Shown: piece by piece, positions 46,146 through 57,050 of the stretch | Layout: each line of letters opens with the position of its first letter | Numbering within the stretch: the stretch's first letter is position 1 | NCBI RefSeq assembly: GCF_033807715.1 | Contig: NC_084597.1 | Coordinates: 4,890,558-4,954,557 of the forward strand | Direction: 5' to 3' | Length of the DNA stretch: 64,000 bases | Source: Cololabis saira | Taxonomy: Eukaryota > Chordata > Actinopteri > Beloniformes > Belonidae | Notes under the pieces: model-generated | The model's database searches: none | What the model saw: the letters and a program-made list of their open reading frames with translations, nothing else | What the model was told of the DNA's origin: nothing | Position numbers and translations under genes: made by a program

Positions 46146-47560
46146 TTCCAGCATTTGTAATGCTATACATTCTGTCTATCAAAGCAACACATGACAGCAA
46201 AACAAATGGCCCAACAGTGATCCAGAGTGGAATTTCTGCACAAAATTCCCAAACTTTCAAAATAAAATAAATCCACTTCTCAAAAATATAAAAGTCCCTT
46301 GTAAACCTATTTGTTTCTCATCTAAATGAAAAGGAAAATGTCTTAGCAACTACAGGGTGTGTTTGAATAAATATCTTAGCAAAATAATTCACCTCGATGA
46401 ACCTTTCACATAACGCAGTTTGCACTCCACGCGTCGTTGAGTTCACTCAACCTCCTGGGAGAATCAATGTTCTGCAATATTGAAACATTTTATAGCATCT
46501 CATGATGACTTACTAGTATAGCATAAGCAAAAACTAATTACTTGTCCCACAAATCATAATTTGTTTTGCCCAGGATTCCTCTCAGTGGCATGGAAAATAA
46601 GGCCAAAGGTATTCCCATTGATTAGTGTCATGTGAACTCAGCACCTTCCCACAATGAGGTGAGCATGCCATCCCATTAAATTAATTAATTACCATTTGTC
46701 ATTTGGGAACCATTTAAATTTGTAAAAATGAGCCTGGGCCAGGCAAGGTTAATTGAACATTAAGCTCTCACAGCTCCCCTTAACACCCAAGAGGAGCTTG
46801 TCCCTAAAACAGAAACAGGCCTTTAATAGAGATAGCACAGTGACCCTCCCGATATACAACATGTGGTTTAATGTCTGACCTCACTCATCCTGCTACTGAT
46901 ATTAAACTGTCTTCCTAATATCACTCCAACATGCTGCAATTACTGGAAAATGAGAAGAAAAAGAAGGCTAGAGTGGTGTTCCTGGCATGCATTTTGCAAG
47001 TACGATGTGTGTCTCTCCACCCTGACAGAGACAGATGGAGTGGGAGCCACCAGATTTACCAGAGGAAGCAGTTTATAGAATATTGTCTGGGGAGAGTAAG
47101 CAGTTTCTGGAATACAGCTTTCAAGTCAGAGCCATCAATCTCACCATTGCCTGTCTAGATCAAGAAGGACAGAGAGCTAGTTTGTTAGTGTTCACAAAGA
47201 GGATTGTTACGCCGTGTTATTCTGAGGCCTCAGAGACGAAAACAGCCACCAGCAGCAGCAGCAGCAGGGAAATACTCGGTGAGGGTGAAATTGGCGGCCG
47301 CATGTATGTAAATAAATTGCCCAATTCTGTCAATCAGACATTGAAAGTAGGACACTAAACCTGTTGGTCTTGTTTTAATGATCTGCCTGTTTCGAACTGT
47401 TTGCGTAAAAACAATATGTTTCAGACAACATTTTGCTCGTTAAATCAAATCTGTTAAACATATTTTCACTCCATTTAAATCTAATCACATATTTAGCTTT
47501 CAAAAAAGCTCTAAAATAATAGCCTGGACAGCCTGGTCTTGCACCCCCCCGACTGCTATT
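46146..47560. other. Unique DNA, candidate conserved non-coding region
   Basis: 46560-47000 is repeat-free and holds TAATTAATTACC and TGTCATTTGGGAACC, resembling conserved non-coding sequence. A 107-codon frame at 47035-47358 contains a CAG-derived serine run and no recognisable domain; I do not call it a gene. Confidence 0.3.
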
Positions 47561-47568
47561 ACTAATAC

Positions 47569-48523
47569 TAGGAATGGGTGATATTTTACCGTTCACGATT
47601 TACCGTCAAAAAAATTCCTCACGGTAAGAATTTGTATCTCGCGGTAAAAACGATAAATTCCCGTTGATGATGTTTTTGTGTAAAGATGATTTATGGTTCT
47701 GAGTTAAATCCACGCACAACGTACGTGAAGGAAGGAAGGAAGGAAGGAAGGAAGGAAGGAAGGAAGGAAGGAAGGAAGGAGGAGGAATGAAGGAAGGAAG
47801 GGAGGGAAGAAGGGAGGAAGGGAGGGAAGAAGGAAGGAAGTAAGGAAGGAAGGGAGGAAGGAAGGAAGGGAGGATGGGAGGGAGGGAAGAAGGGAGGAAG
47901 GATGGGAGGAAGGAAGGAAGGAAGGAGGGAGGGAGCGAGGGAGGGAGGGAGGAAGGGAATAAGGGAGGGAGGAAGGGAGGGAAGAAGGGAGGGAGGGAGG
48001 AAGGAAGGGAATGAGGGAGGAAGGGAGGGAGGAAGGGAGGGAAGAAGGGAGGAAGGATGGGAGGGAAGGAAGGAAGGAAGGGAATGAGGGAGGAAGGGAG
48101 GATGGGAGGGAGGAAGGGAAGGAGGGAGGAAGGAAGGATGGGAAGGAGGAAGGAAGGAAGGAAGGAAGGGAAGGAGGGAGGGAGGAAGGAAGGAAGGAAG
48201 GGAGGGAGGGAGAGAGGAAGGAAGGAAGGAGGAAGGAAGGGAGGGAGAGTGGAAGGAAGGAAGGAAGGAAGGAAGGAAGGGAGGGAGGGAGGGAGGAAGG
48301 AAGGATGGGAGGGAGGAAGGAAGGATGGAAGGAAATTAGCCAAAAAAAAAGAACGAAAGAAAGAAAGAATTCTTTTAGAGCAGTGTTTTGGCTCCAAAGA
48401 CTGAATGTGGTGATAGATTTATATTTACAAAGGTGGAGTTGAATTGGTATTTTTTTTATCGTTATTGGGATAAATGTCAGAAATTATGGTGATAAATGTT
48501 TTAGTCCATACCGCCCATCCCTA
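47569..48523 (-). mobile_element. hAT MITE, family C copy 2, with 600-bp (GGAA)n
   Basis: Starts TAGGAATGGGTGATATTTTA and ends CATACCGCCCATCCCTA. The perfect 8-bp duplication actaatac lies at 47561-47568 and 48524-48531. About 64% of its 955 bp is a GGAA/GGGA tract, placed exactly where copy 1 has its short (CCTT)n. Confidence 0.9.
47727..48334. repeat. ~600-bp (GGAA)n/(GGGA)n microsatellite
   Basis: Pure GGAA for the first ~55 bases, then mixed GGAA, GGGA and GATGG units. Long Gly/Arg/Glu/Lys frames on one strand and Pro/Leu/Ser/Phe on the other are artefacts of the repeat. Confidence 0.95.
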
Positions 48524-48531
48524 ACTAATAC

Positions 48532-49094
48532 CATTGGTTATTGAATATGTATTATACTTTTATCATTCTCATCATACAATTATGATGTAATTGTTTTAAA
48601 AACATAACACGAGGAATATATTATTTACAAAAGCTTCATGAGGAAACTTTTAAATAGAACAGCTCAAATGGAGAAAAAGTGTATCATGTTTATGGAAATG
48701 ATTTCATTAGCTGGACACGAGTGGACTTTCTTCACATTGGAGGGATATTTGACTTGAAATGTAACTCATTAAGCAGCACAAACCCGTTGCTTTTCAATTC
48801 ATTATTTAGCAATCAAGAAAACAAGGCTGTAAACTGAAAATTGAAAAGAAAACAAAATCATACTTGCTTGGAAGATGTGAGTGATTATTAACACAGAAAA
48901 CAACACGGAAATTGCACTGCAAAGGCTATTTGATATATAGCAAGCAAAAAAGATGGAAAGTTTTCTCAACATGAGATAATTGAAATGGAGGACCCACTTC
49001 CCAATACCTATGTCAGTTTCACTTAGCTAGTCTTTGAATCTGATCAGGCCTTCAAGGTTCTGAACTTATGACTAAAGGATTTATATTTTGTCGA
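48532..49094. other. No gene or recognised repeat
   Basis: Unique-looking AT-rich DNA. Confidence 0.4.
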
Positions 49095-49264
49095 ATATAT
49101 CCATCCATCAATCCATTTTCTATACCCGCTTTATCCTTTTGCAGGGTCACGGGGGTCTGCTGGAGCCTATCCCAGCCCATTTTCAGGCGAGAGGCAGGGG
49201 ATACACCCTGGACAGGTCGCCATTCCATCGCAGGGCCACATATACAGACAACCAGACACACTCA

Positions 49265-50000
49265 GGCCTCGTTTACACATAGCCGGGTATTTACAAAAAC
49301 GGATATTTCCCCCTCTACGTTTTGAAAAATTCCATCGTTTACACGAGACCGTTTTCAAAATCTCTTCGTTTACACGAACCCGCATAAATATGCTGTTAAG
49401 GCACTATGAGCATCCAAACCTGCAGGGGGCAGTGTAACGAGAAGCGTAAAGTCATGCTAGCCAATCAGAGTCCTGGAAAAAAACGTCAACAAATGACACG
49501 TGTGAAGCCTGAATAATATTGTTCCGCATTAAATCGACGGCGTATTCTACGTACGGTGGGCGTCGCCACGTACCCTACGCCGTAGCTCTGCGTTGGTGTA
49601 ACGCGGAACCATAAATCAGCCTGGACTGCAGTTACTTCCAAGATGAACGAGAGTCTTTCTTTTGGAGTGACAGAGAAGTGGAGTTACTTTTAAGTGTGAC
49701 TTTAGAATATAAAACAGGTAAAATACAAGAAATTATTGACGGTGGCCAAACAAATTGTAAACACAGGTCGCACTCATGACGCTGGTGACGTTTCTGTCTC
49801 ATAATGTGACGTTCTGAAGCCTAAATCTCCGTTTTCCTCTGTTTAGATGCAAACGTGAAAACTGAGTTTTTGAAAATCTCCACTTTGGCCGGAGTTTTCA
49901 GAAATGATCGTTTTTGGTGACTTTGAGCTTCGTTTTCGTGTAAACGAACGGCCAAAACGCATGAAAACGCCTCAGTTTTTGCTCCGTGTAAACGGGGCCT
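49265..50000. mobile_element. hAT-type element (GGCCTCGTTTACACA end)
   Basis: Left GGCCTCGTTTACACATAGCC mirrors right GCTCCGTGTAAACGGGGCCT. The 8-bp duplication cacactca lies at 49257-49264 and 50001-50008. Internal motifs CGTTTACACGA and AAACGGAG-like words recur. A palindromic MITE lies at 49506-49622. Confidence 0.85.
49506..49622. mobile_element. Palindromic MITE, ATTTATGGTTCCGCGTTA family
   Basis: GTTCCGCATTAAATCGACGG at the left mirrors TAACGCGGAACCATAAATCA at the right. The left tip is degraded (GCCTGAATAATATT). Confidence 0.65.
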
Positions 50001-50148
50001 CACACTCACACGTACGGGCAATTTAGAATCATCAATTTACCTACTATGCATGTTTTTGGACTGTGGGAGGAAGCCGGAGTAACCGGAGGGAACCCACGCA
50101 AGCACGGGGAGAACATGCAAACTCCACAAAGAAAGACCCCTGCCGGGC

Positions 50149-50150
<2 letters not shown>

Positions 50151-50204
<54 letters not shown>

Positions 50205-50310
50205 TACAGACCAAAAGTTTGGACACACTTCCCCGTTTGTTTGAATGAGAAGGTGTGTCCAAACTTTTGGTCTGTACTGTATATATATGTTTTTGTGCGT
50301 ATGTATGTAT

Positions 50311-50374
<64 letters not shown>
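50151..50374. repeat. (TA)n tracts flanking a Tc1/mariner hairpin
   Basis: TA tracts at 50151-50200 and 50321-50374, with GTATG units at 50298-50320. Confidence 0.9.
50201..50280. mobile_element. Tc1/mariner-type hairpin MITE
   Basis: A 28-bp arm starting ACAGTACAGACCAAAAGTTT (50201-50228) is perfectly mirrored at 50253-50280 around a 24-base loop. Flanking TA on both sides fits Tc1/mariner insertion. This hairpin is widespread in fish genomes. Confidence 0.8.
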
Positions 50375-50376
<2 letters not shown>

Positions 50377-51433
50377 TATGGCTCTCCTGCTTTCCTGCCT
50401 CCCTCCATCAGACACTCCCCAAGCCTCACTATGCCCTAGTGGCATTTACTCCTATTCATAATTGACACAGTCAAAGGTGTGAAAATTACACATTTAAATA
50501 TACGGAGCCTTCTTCCTAAAATCGATTTAATTAGAGTCTGGGTCTCAGTATAAACCTGAAGTGCTTACATTTTCCGAAACACGGCTGCATAGTAACATTA
50601 GTGATAATGAGACCAAACTGGACAACTCCATGCTTTATAGAGCTGACCGGGGAGGAGGTGTGGCTATTTATGTTTCCTTACAATTTATCTCTGAACCGGT
50701 AACTAATACCCCCATCATTTTTTGAGTGTTTTTTTGTTAAGGTAAAACTTCATGAAAATAAGCATCTCATAATCGGCAGCATCTACTGTATAGACCTCCA
50801 CCTGTCCACCCTGACTCAACCCCATCCTATCAACTCTTACCTCACTTGAACACTTTTGTGAGACGATCATATTAGGCGACTTCAATTCAAACTGGCTGGA
50901 CCGTTCATCTTCCACTGATAAGAATCTTATCAAAAGCATACACCTAACTCAGATAATAAATGAACCCACCAGAGTGGATGCCAGATTTAAATCATGACTT
51001 GACTGGATCCTTGTCACCCACCCTGATAGAATTATTAGATCCGGCGTTCTCTCAGACTGTTTTAGTGGTCATTCAGCAATTTACTGTGTGTGGAAAATTA
51101 AATCTCCGAAGCTTCCTCCAAAACTCATAAGAGTTACGCAATGTAAGAACATTGGTACTGATAATTTTAATATATGATTTAACTACAATTAACTGGGACA
51201 GATTCCAACTCATACCTCATACTGAAGATGCCTGGAATTATTTCTATTCTGAAGTCACAAATGTAATTGATAAACACGCCCCCTGGAGGGAAATTAAAGT
51301 TAAAGGTAAACATCTTCCCTGGATCAACTCTGATCTGGTAAATCTTTTTAAATCACGGGATGAATTGTGGAGGCGATACAGGGAAATTAAAGATGCTGCT
51401 GACTGGGACAAATATAGACTTTTAAGAAACTTA

Positions 51434-52214
51434 TAATAATGGCAAATTTATCTACGTGAGATTATAGTGTTAATAGCTGAATGAGTCAAACAGTGTTAGT
51501 GCGTTTGCGGGCTAGTTTTTCAAACCATCGCTGCTCCAGTTCAATGCCCCCAGCATAAAGTGTACGACGCCAGCTGCTACGGTTTTCAGCCTTCCTTTCC
51601 CAGCTAGATGTATCGACATGTAACGCTTTCATATCACGTTTCGCGACATCCTTGAAGCGAAGAAGTGGACGTCCTCTCCTTCGCACACCCTCACAAAGCT
51701 CGCCGTAGAGGATGCACTTGGGCAGCCGGTAGTCTGGCATTCTGTGCAGGCGACAAAGCCAACGGAGCCTTCTGACCTTCAGAGTTTGGAAGAGAGATTT
51801 TGCTGCCAGCCCGTTTCAAAACTTCTTCGTTCGTGACCCTGTCCTGCCACTTAATTCCCTGTATGTGCCTTAGGCAATGCATATGGAAGGAGTTCAGCCT
51901 TTGTTCTTGACGGGCATATGTTGTCCATGTTTCCGCACCATATACCATTATACTAAGAACGCAGGATTCATAAATGCGGCACTTAGTTCGTTCCGTGAGA
52001 TAGTTGTTCTGCCAAGCTCTAGCTCTAAGGCGGTTGAATGTAGTCGCAGCTTTACCGATGCGGATTTCGATTTCCTTGTCCTTTGAGAGATTGCTAAGGA
52101 TTGTCGAGCCGAGATAGGTAAAGTGTTCTACACAGTCCAATGCTTTATCATCAACAGTGACTTCTGCGTCGTATGGGGATCCCGTTTGGTGCATAACTAC
52201 TGTCTTCTTTATGC
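51434..52214 (-). pseudogene. RTE-like LINE, C-terminal part of ORF2, inserted in the LINE above
   Basis: A minus-strand frame (52194-51691) reads DCVEHFTYLGSTILSN, then FNRLRARAW and LSIMVYGAETWTTYARQ. After a one-base shift near 51790 a second frame (51740-51486) reads MPDYRLPKCILYGEL and VRRRGRPLLRFKDVAKRD. These are the conserved thumb and C-terminal blocks of RTE-type LINE proteins. The copy is 5'-truncated and flanked by the 13-bp duplication tttaagaaactta (51421-51433, and 53346-53358 after a later insertion). Confidence 0.8.
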
Positions 52215-52394
52215 TTTAAAGGGGACCTATTATGAAAAACACGTTTTTTCTTGTTTTAACATATATAAAGTGGTCTCCCCTCACCCTGCCAACACAGGGG
52301 AGACAAAATACCATGAAATTCTGCAGGGTCTCTGACCCCCGCCTTACAGAGTCCCCCAGTGTCACGTGGCCTTTTTTTGAGCCATTCTGAATCT

Positions 52395-52422
52395 GCGCCT
52401 ATGGTGACGTCACCATAGGCGC
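52395..52422. repeat. 28-bp perfect palindrome centred on TGACGTCA
   Basis: The core CCTATGGTGACGTCACCATA is extended by further self-complementary bases to 28 in all. TGACGTCA is the consensus cAMP response element; use as a binding site is only inferred. Confidence 0.85.
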
Positions 52423-52663
52423 TCATTTCCATAGGTTCAGCCTCCGCTGCTGAAACCACGCCCACAACCAGCTCTCTCCGCTGCTGGAGCGGTCCTTCCT
52501 TCAGCCAGTCGGACGCGGCGCCGCGGCGGAGCGGATCCGGGTTAAATCATCCAGGTTCCCGGGTGGTTTGGGAGCTGGGTCCTCGGAGGTCCGTCCCAGG
52601 TCGGACCAGCTTCACCCTCAAAGATTTTCAGCCAAATCTGTCGGTTTGATCACCGGTAACGGG

Positions 52664-52740
52664 AGATGCGCCGCGGATGCGCCGCGGATGCGCCGCGGAT
52701 GCGCCGCGGATGCGCCGCGGATGCGCCGCGGATGCGCTCC
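52664..52740. repeat. 11-bp GC-rich tandem array
   Basis: Six to seven units of ATGCGCCGCGG. As 11 is not a multiple of three, it reads as an 11-residue repeat in every frame, which explains the Arg/Ala/Asp-rich frames here. Confidence 0.9.
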
Positions 52741-54219
52741 GGAGCCGATCTGTGCGCCGGCCGTGGGGTTGCAGCGCCCGTCGCGCAACATCCGCCAGGC
52801 AGATCCGGCTGAAATTCCGCTGGTCGGTCCCCGGGAGTCCCTGCTACCAGTCCAGGCCGGTTCCTGCGGTCCCGGCCGGTCGGAACCGGTCAGATTCCCT
52901 GGTTAAAGCCGCGGTGATGCGCGCTGCTCCCGGGCGCCCGGCGTGGCTCCGGGGCCAGCGTTCAGCATCCGCCGGGTAGATCCGGCTTAAATAGTGCATA
53001 AATGTTATTTATATACAACTCATATTTTATTTTTTTTAACAATAAAGTTGCCATTTGTGAAAATTCAGTGTTGATTTATTTACAGGCTCGGGCTGCTCTG
53101 GCGGAGCAGGTTTATTCTCCTCCCCTGCTACACGTCATTCAGGGAGCCAATCAGCACAGAGCCTCATTATCATACCCCCCCCTTCCCTAAAAATGAGGCG
53201 CAGAAAAAGAGGTTAGAAGCGGTAAAACTAGTGACAGGGCCCACAGGCTGGATTTATGATTTATGTAGAAAAAACAAGCTTTAGATTGTTTTTAGGACAT
53301 TCAAGGCCTGTTTAAAATATACATTAAATGCCATAATAGGTCACCTTTAAGAAACTTACGTAAGACAAAAACACACACCGCAAAATCAGATTACTATAAA
53401 AATCAACTCTCTGAAAACATGCACAACCCTAAACAGTTCTGGAAAAACATTAATAATGTCCTTAACAAATCCAATAAAAATATTAGCACCAAGATTTGCC
53501 ACAACAATTAAATCATCCAGGATCCTCTAATTATCTCCAACATTTTTAATCAGCATTTCTACTCTGTAGGTAACTCCCTTGTGTTTGATCCATCTGCAGT
53601 TTCCATCCCCTCTTCTCTCCATGTAGAAGCTCGTGTTTTTCTTTCCAAAAGATACATCCCATTGAAGTTCAAAATGTAATCAATGAATTGAAAAATGACT
53701 GTGGATCTGGTCCAGACGGCATGGAGACAAAATGTATTAAATTAATTAGCAGCCCATATTTTAATGTTTCCCCTCTGTGACTTATACAACCTTTCCTTAC
53801 CAACTTGCTCCCTCCCTTCTGCTTGGAAAAGTGCCATAGTTACTCCACTATACAAGGGAGGTGATCCAAACAAAGTCAATAATTACCGCCCAATCTCCAT
53901 TATCAACTCCATCACAAACATTTTTGAAAAATTAATATTCAATCAAATTTCACAATATATTACGGAAAACAATATTTTGTCTCCATGCTAGTCCGGTTTC
54001 AGATCAAACTTCTCAACAACTACAGCTCTCCTAAAATTCACAAATGATACATTTTCTGAAAATGGGAAACTCACTGGTGCAATATTTCTGGATCTCACTA
54101 AAGCTTTTGACATTGTTGATCACTACCTTCTACTGGACAAACTTTACTCAATTGGTATCTGTAGAAACTCTGTTCTTTGGTTCAACTCATATCTCCATAA
54201 CAGACGTCAGTGCGTTAAC

Positions 54220-55070
54220 CTTAAGATAAGATAAGATAAGATAAAATAAGATAAGATAATCCTTTATTTTCTCCCTCAGTGGGGAAACTCACTTTGTTGG
54301 CAGCAGTACACATAGCGCACACATGCAGGGAAGGGGTAAAAAGTAAAAAGAAAAAAATATATATAATTACAAAATTACAAAATATGAACATTATATACAG
54401 TACATTGAAAATAAAAAAGAAACAGTGCCAAAACAAGCAGGTAGAATGTGTGGAAGGTAGACAGGCAGATATTGCACATATGGTTATTGCACATGTTATT
54501 ATTGTCCGTTAGCTACTGAAAGCAGGCCTGATTATAAAGTCTGATGGCAGCGGGGAGGAAGGACCTGTGATGCCTCTCAGTGACGCATCGCGGGTGACGA
54601 AGCGGTCACTGATGGATCTCTCCAGGGTTCTGACAGTCTCATGAAGGGGGTGGGGGACATTGTCCATGATGGATGACAGCTTAGCCACCATCCTCCTCTC
54701 CCCCACCACCTCCACTGGGTGGAGACTGCAGCCCAGGACAGAGCCGGCTTTCCTCACCACCTTGTCCAGTCTCTTCCTCTCTGCTGCTGTGATGCTGCTG
54801 CTCCAGCAGACCACACCATAGAAGATGGCCGACGCCACCACAGAGTCATAGAAGGTCCTCAGGATGCCGTCCCTCACTCCGAAGGACCTCAGTCTGCGCA
54901 GCAGGTGGAGTCGGCTTTGACCTTTTTTGTAAAGTGCCTGAGTGTTTACAGTCCAGTCCCGTTTATTTTTCAGGTGAACACGCAGGTACTTGTAAGAGTC
55001 CACAATCTCAATGTCCGTTCCCTGGATGTTCACCGGCGAGGGGGGGGACTTTGCGTCGGCGGAAGTCTGC
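54220..55070 (-). pseudogene. Non-LTR LINE 3' end: C-terminal ORF2 with (TTATC)n tail
   Basis: A minus-strand frame of 174 codons (55033-54509) contains DSYKYLRVHLKNKRDWT, YKKGQSRLHLLRRLRSFGV, FYDSVVASAIFYGVVCW and a basic AERKRLDKVVRKAGSVLGC block. These are typical of the region after the reverse transcriptase in common fish LINEs. It ends with AATAAAGGATTATC and a TTATC tail (54258-54222). It is 5'-truncated at about 55070, and the end of the plus-strand LINE meets it at 54217. Confidence 0.8.
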
Positions 55071-55074
55071 TACT

Positions 55075-55350
55075 ATGGAGCCAAATCAAGGCCAATAGTT
55101 TTGCTAATTTGAAAATAAATTTTGAACCTGAAAATTCTTTTTTAGTTTCAATTTTTTTCAGTATCAGATCTTTTTTTCAGTTTCAGAACTTTTTATTTCA
55201 GTTTCAAATCTTTTTTTCAGTTTCAGATCCTTTTTTTTCAGTTTCACATCTTTTTTTTCAGTTTCACTTCTTTTTTTTCAGTTTCAGATCTTTTTTTTTA
55301 TTTTCAATTTTTTTTTTCAGTTTCAGACTTTTGGCCCCAATCTGGCATAG
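55075..55350. mobile_element. Possible MITE with ~19-bp tandem repeat
   Basis: 55130-55330 consists of about ten degenerate units of TTTTTTTCAGTTTCAGATC. Its edges, CTATGGAGCCAAATCAAGGC and GGCCCCAATCTGGCATAG, are imperfect inverted repeats, which suggests a short element. The tandem repeat is certain; the transposon call is weak. Confidence 0.5.
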
Positions 55351-55570
55351 GGGGCGTGGCATCAACTGAGAGGGGCGTGGCATCATGAGTGACAGCATAA
55401 CAGAGAAGGCGGGGGACGTTCCTCAGTCATGTTGCCTTCAGGAAACGTAGGTTGCAGAAGTTATCAGTAGAAGTTTGATTCAACACTGTTTATACACCAT
55501 ATTCACGTGATTGGCAGTGGAAAAAACTGATACTAGTGACACATTTCTGTTTAAAAAGCTGTTTTAGACC

Positions 55571-55795
55571 GTACTTGGCACCAATCGTAGTATAAAAGCA
55601 ATAAACTATGCCAGACTGTACAGTTCAACAGCCACACTTTAAAGTTTGACATTTCCCACTTCCACATACTACATAGACATAGTACCGTACTTGGTAGTAT
55701 GTGGAAGTGGGAAATGTCAAACTTTAAAGTGTGGCTGTTGAACTGTACAGTCTGGCATAGTTTATTGCTTTTATACTGCGATTGGTGCCAAGTGC
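55571..55795. repeat. 225-bp near-perfect palindrome
   Basis: Arm 55571-55672 (starting GTACTTGGCACCAATCGTAG) is the reverse complement of 55694-55795 with two mismatches seen, around a 21-base spacer. It directly abuts F1 copy 8 and replaces that copy's 5' hairpin. Such long arms are expected to be unstable, so it is probably recent. Confidence 0.9.
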
Positions 55796-56757
55796 AAAAG
55801 CCCTATTGTATCTGTAGGAGTTCTTTTTTTTTCTCATTTTTTATTTTTCTTCTGATGAAAGGAGGGCCTTTTTGCCCCCTAAACATACCCCAAAAGTCAC
55901 CAAATTTTGCACGCAAGCCAGGCCTGGCGAAAAATTTGATATTTAATGGTTTGCATTAATGGGCGTGGCCTAATGGCTCAACAGCGCCCCCTAAAAAAAC
56001 TTCTTGCCTCAAGCCCCACAATACGGTTTGACGTACATGCACGAAAATCAGTACACACCTGTATCATGTCGCAACTTAAAGAAAAGTCTCTTGGCGCCAT
56101 GGCCGAATCCCAACAGGAAGTCGGGCATTTTGAATTTGTGTAATTTTGGCGCAATTTATGCCATTTCTTCGGCTGTTAATGCGGCCCGAACCGTAACGTG
56201 CACCCAGGTGTGTTATACATCAAAATGTGCGTCTCGATCCTGCGACGATGGGCATGACTTTTCTCAGTCAAAAGTGTTACCATGGTGATGCTAGACACCA
56301 AAAAGCGCGCCCCCCTTCTTCTGATTGGTCGATATTTGATAGTCGCTATTCTCTGCCATAACTTTTGAACGGGTTGTGATAAAGACATGTGGGTGGTGTC
56401 ATCGGACTCGGTATTGAGTACTTGACCTTCATTGGCCTGAATTAGCCCCGCCCCTTCGTCTGATTGGTCGATATTTGATAGTTCCTATTTTCTGCCATAA
56501 CTTTTGAATGGTTTGACATAAAGAGTCGTGGGTGGTGTCATCGGACATGGTTTTGAGTCCTTGACCATAATTGGTGGAAATTAGGCCCGCCCCTTATTCT
56601 GATTGGTCGATATTTGATAGTTCCTTTTTTATGCCATATTTTTTGAATGGTTTGACAAAAAGAGTCATGGGTGGTGTCATCGGACTTAGTTTTGAGTCCA
56701 CGCCTGAACGTGCACAAGGGTGCGAGGGCCCGTTCATCACTGCTGGCAGCTTTAATT
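55796..56757 (+). mobile_element. F1 family copy 8, 5' hairpin replaced
   Basis: Joins F1 at AAAAGCCCTATTGTATCTG, just past the normal 5' hairpin, and continues through all boxes, the core and about three 139-bp-type repeats (units near 56318, 56459 and 56600). It ends at TCACTGCTGGCAGCTTTAATT. Confidence 0.85.
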
Positions 56758-56904
56758 GATATTGTTGTTCCTGTAGTTATTACTGTGTTATATGCAGTGT
56801 TTACTTGTGCTCTTCAGGTATGGTAGGTGTGTGGGCGGGTTTGTGTGTGAGAGCCTTATGCATTATGTATGTTGTATGTGACTGTTTTGTATTGTGTTGT
56901 ATGT

Positions 56905-56911
56905 TTATATA

Positions 56912-57005
<94 letters not shown>

Positions 57006-57050
57006 TGTATTCTGTTTTTTTACTTTTTTGTACTCTTTTTTTTAACATGC
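56905..57050 (-). repeat. (TA)n tract with LINE 3' module
   Basis: About 90 bases of TA (56909-56998), then TTGTATTCTGTTTTTTTACT and CTTTTTTTTAACATGCATG, the inverted module of the LINE at 42934. It is a short fragment of the same LINE 3' UTR. Confidence 0.8.

Larger units (their letters stand above)
49095..50148 (-). mobile_element. L2-like LINE 3' region split by a hAT element
   Basis: CCATCCATCAATCCATTTTC opens a well-known fish LINE 3' region, continuing GGGTCACGGGGG and GCTGGAGCCTATCCCAGC. After the hAT insertion (49265-50000) it resumes with ACGGGCAATTTAGAATCATC and GAACATGCAAACTCCACA. No coding part. Confidence 0.65.
52220..53346. mobile_element. TTAA-flanked MITE (AGGGGACCTATTATG ends)
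   Basis: TTAA at 52216-52219 and 53347-53350 flanks AGGGGACCTATTATG and CATAATAGGTCACCT. The TTAA used lies inside the target duplication of the RTE-like LINE. The centre is GC-rich, with an 11-bp tandem array (52664-52740) and a 28-bp palindrome at 52395-52422. No transposase. A partial relative is at 6780-6995. Confidence 0.85.
50466..54217 (+). pseudogene. LINE ORF2 (L2/Rex-like): endonuclease and partial reverse transcriptase, nested insertions
   Basis: KITHLNIRSLLPKIDLIR (about 50480) and TFSETRLHSNISD (about 50575) are the start of the APE-type endonuclease. A 94-codon frame at 51152-51436 holds the linker block with DKHAPWREIKVKGKHLPWI. After nested insertions (51434-53345) the frame resumes as RKTKTHTAKSDYYKNQ. 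The reverse transcriptase follows: SAWKSAIVTPLYKGGD (about 53820), NNYRPISIINSI, an in-frame stop at 53990, GFRSNFSTTTALL, and LTKAFDIVDH (about 54095) with the first catalytic aspartate. Sequence is lost at 54217 before the YADD motif. Several stops and shifts make it dead. The expected role is target-primed reverse transcription. Confidence 0.8.

Noticed and set aside
47035..47358. 107-codon ORF as a host exon
   Set aside because: It has a CAG-run serine stretch, no recognised domain and no clear splice donor. The DNA looks unique but evidence for coding is missing.
47606..48442. Long Gly/Arg/Glu and Pro/Leu/Ser ORFs
   Set aside because: Products of the GGAA/GGGA microsatellite inside MITE C copy 2.
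52568..52979. GC-rich ORFs as a CpG-island gene
   Set aside because: They lie wholly inside a TTAA MITE, and the repeated residues come from an 11-bp tandem array.
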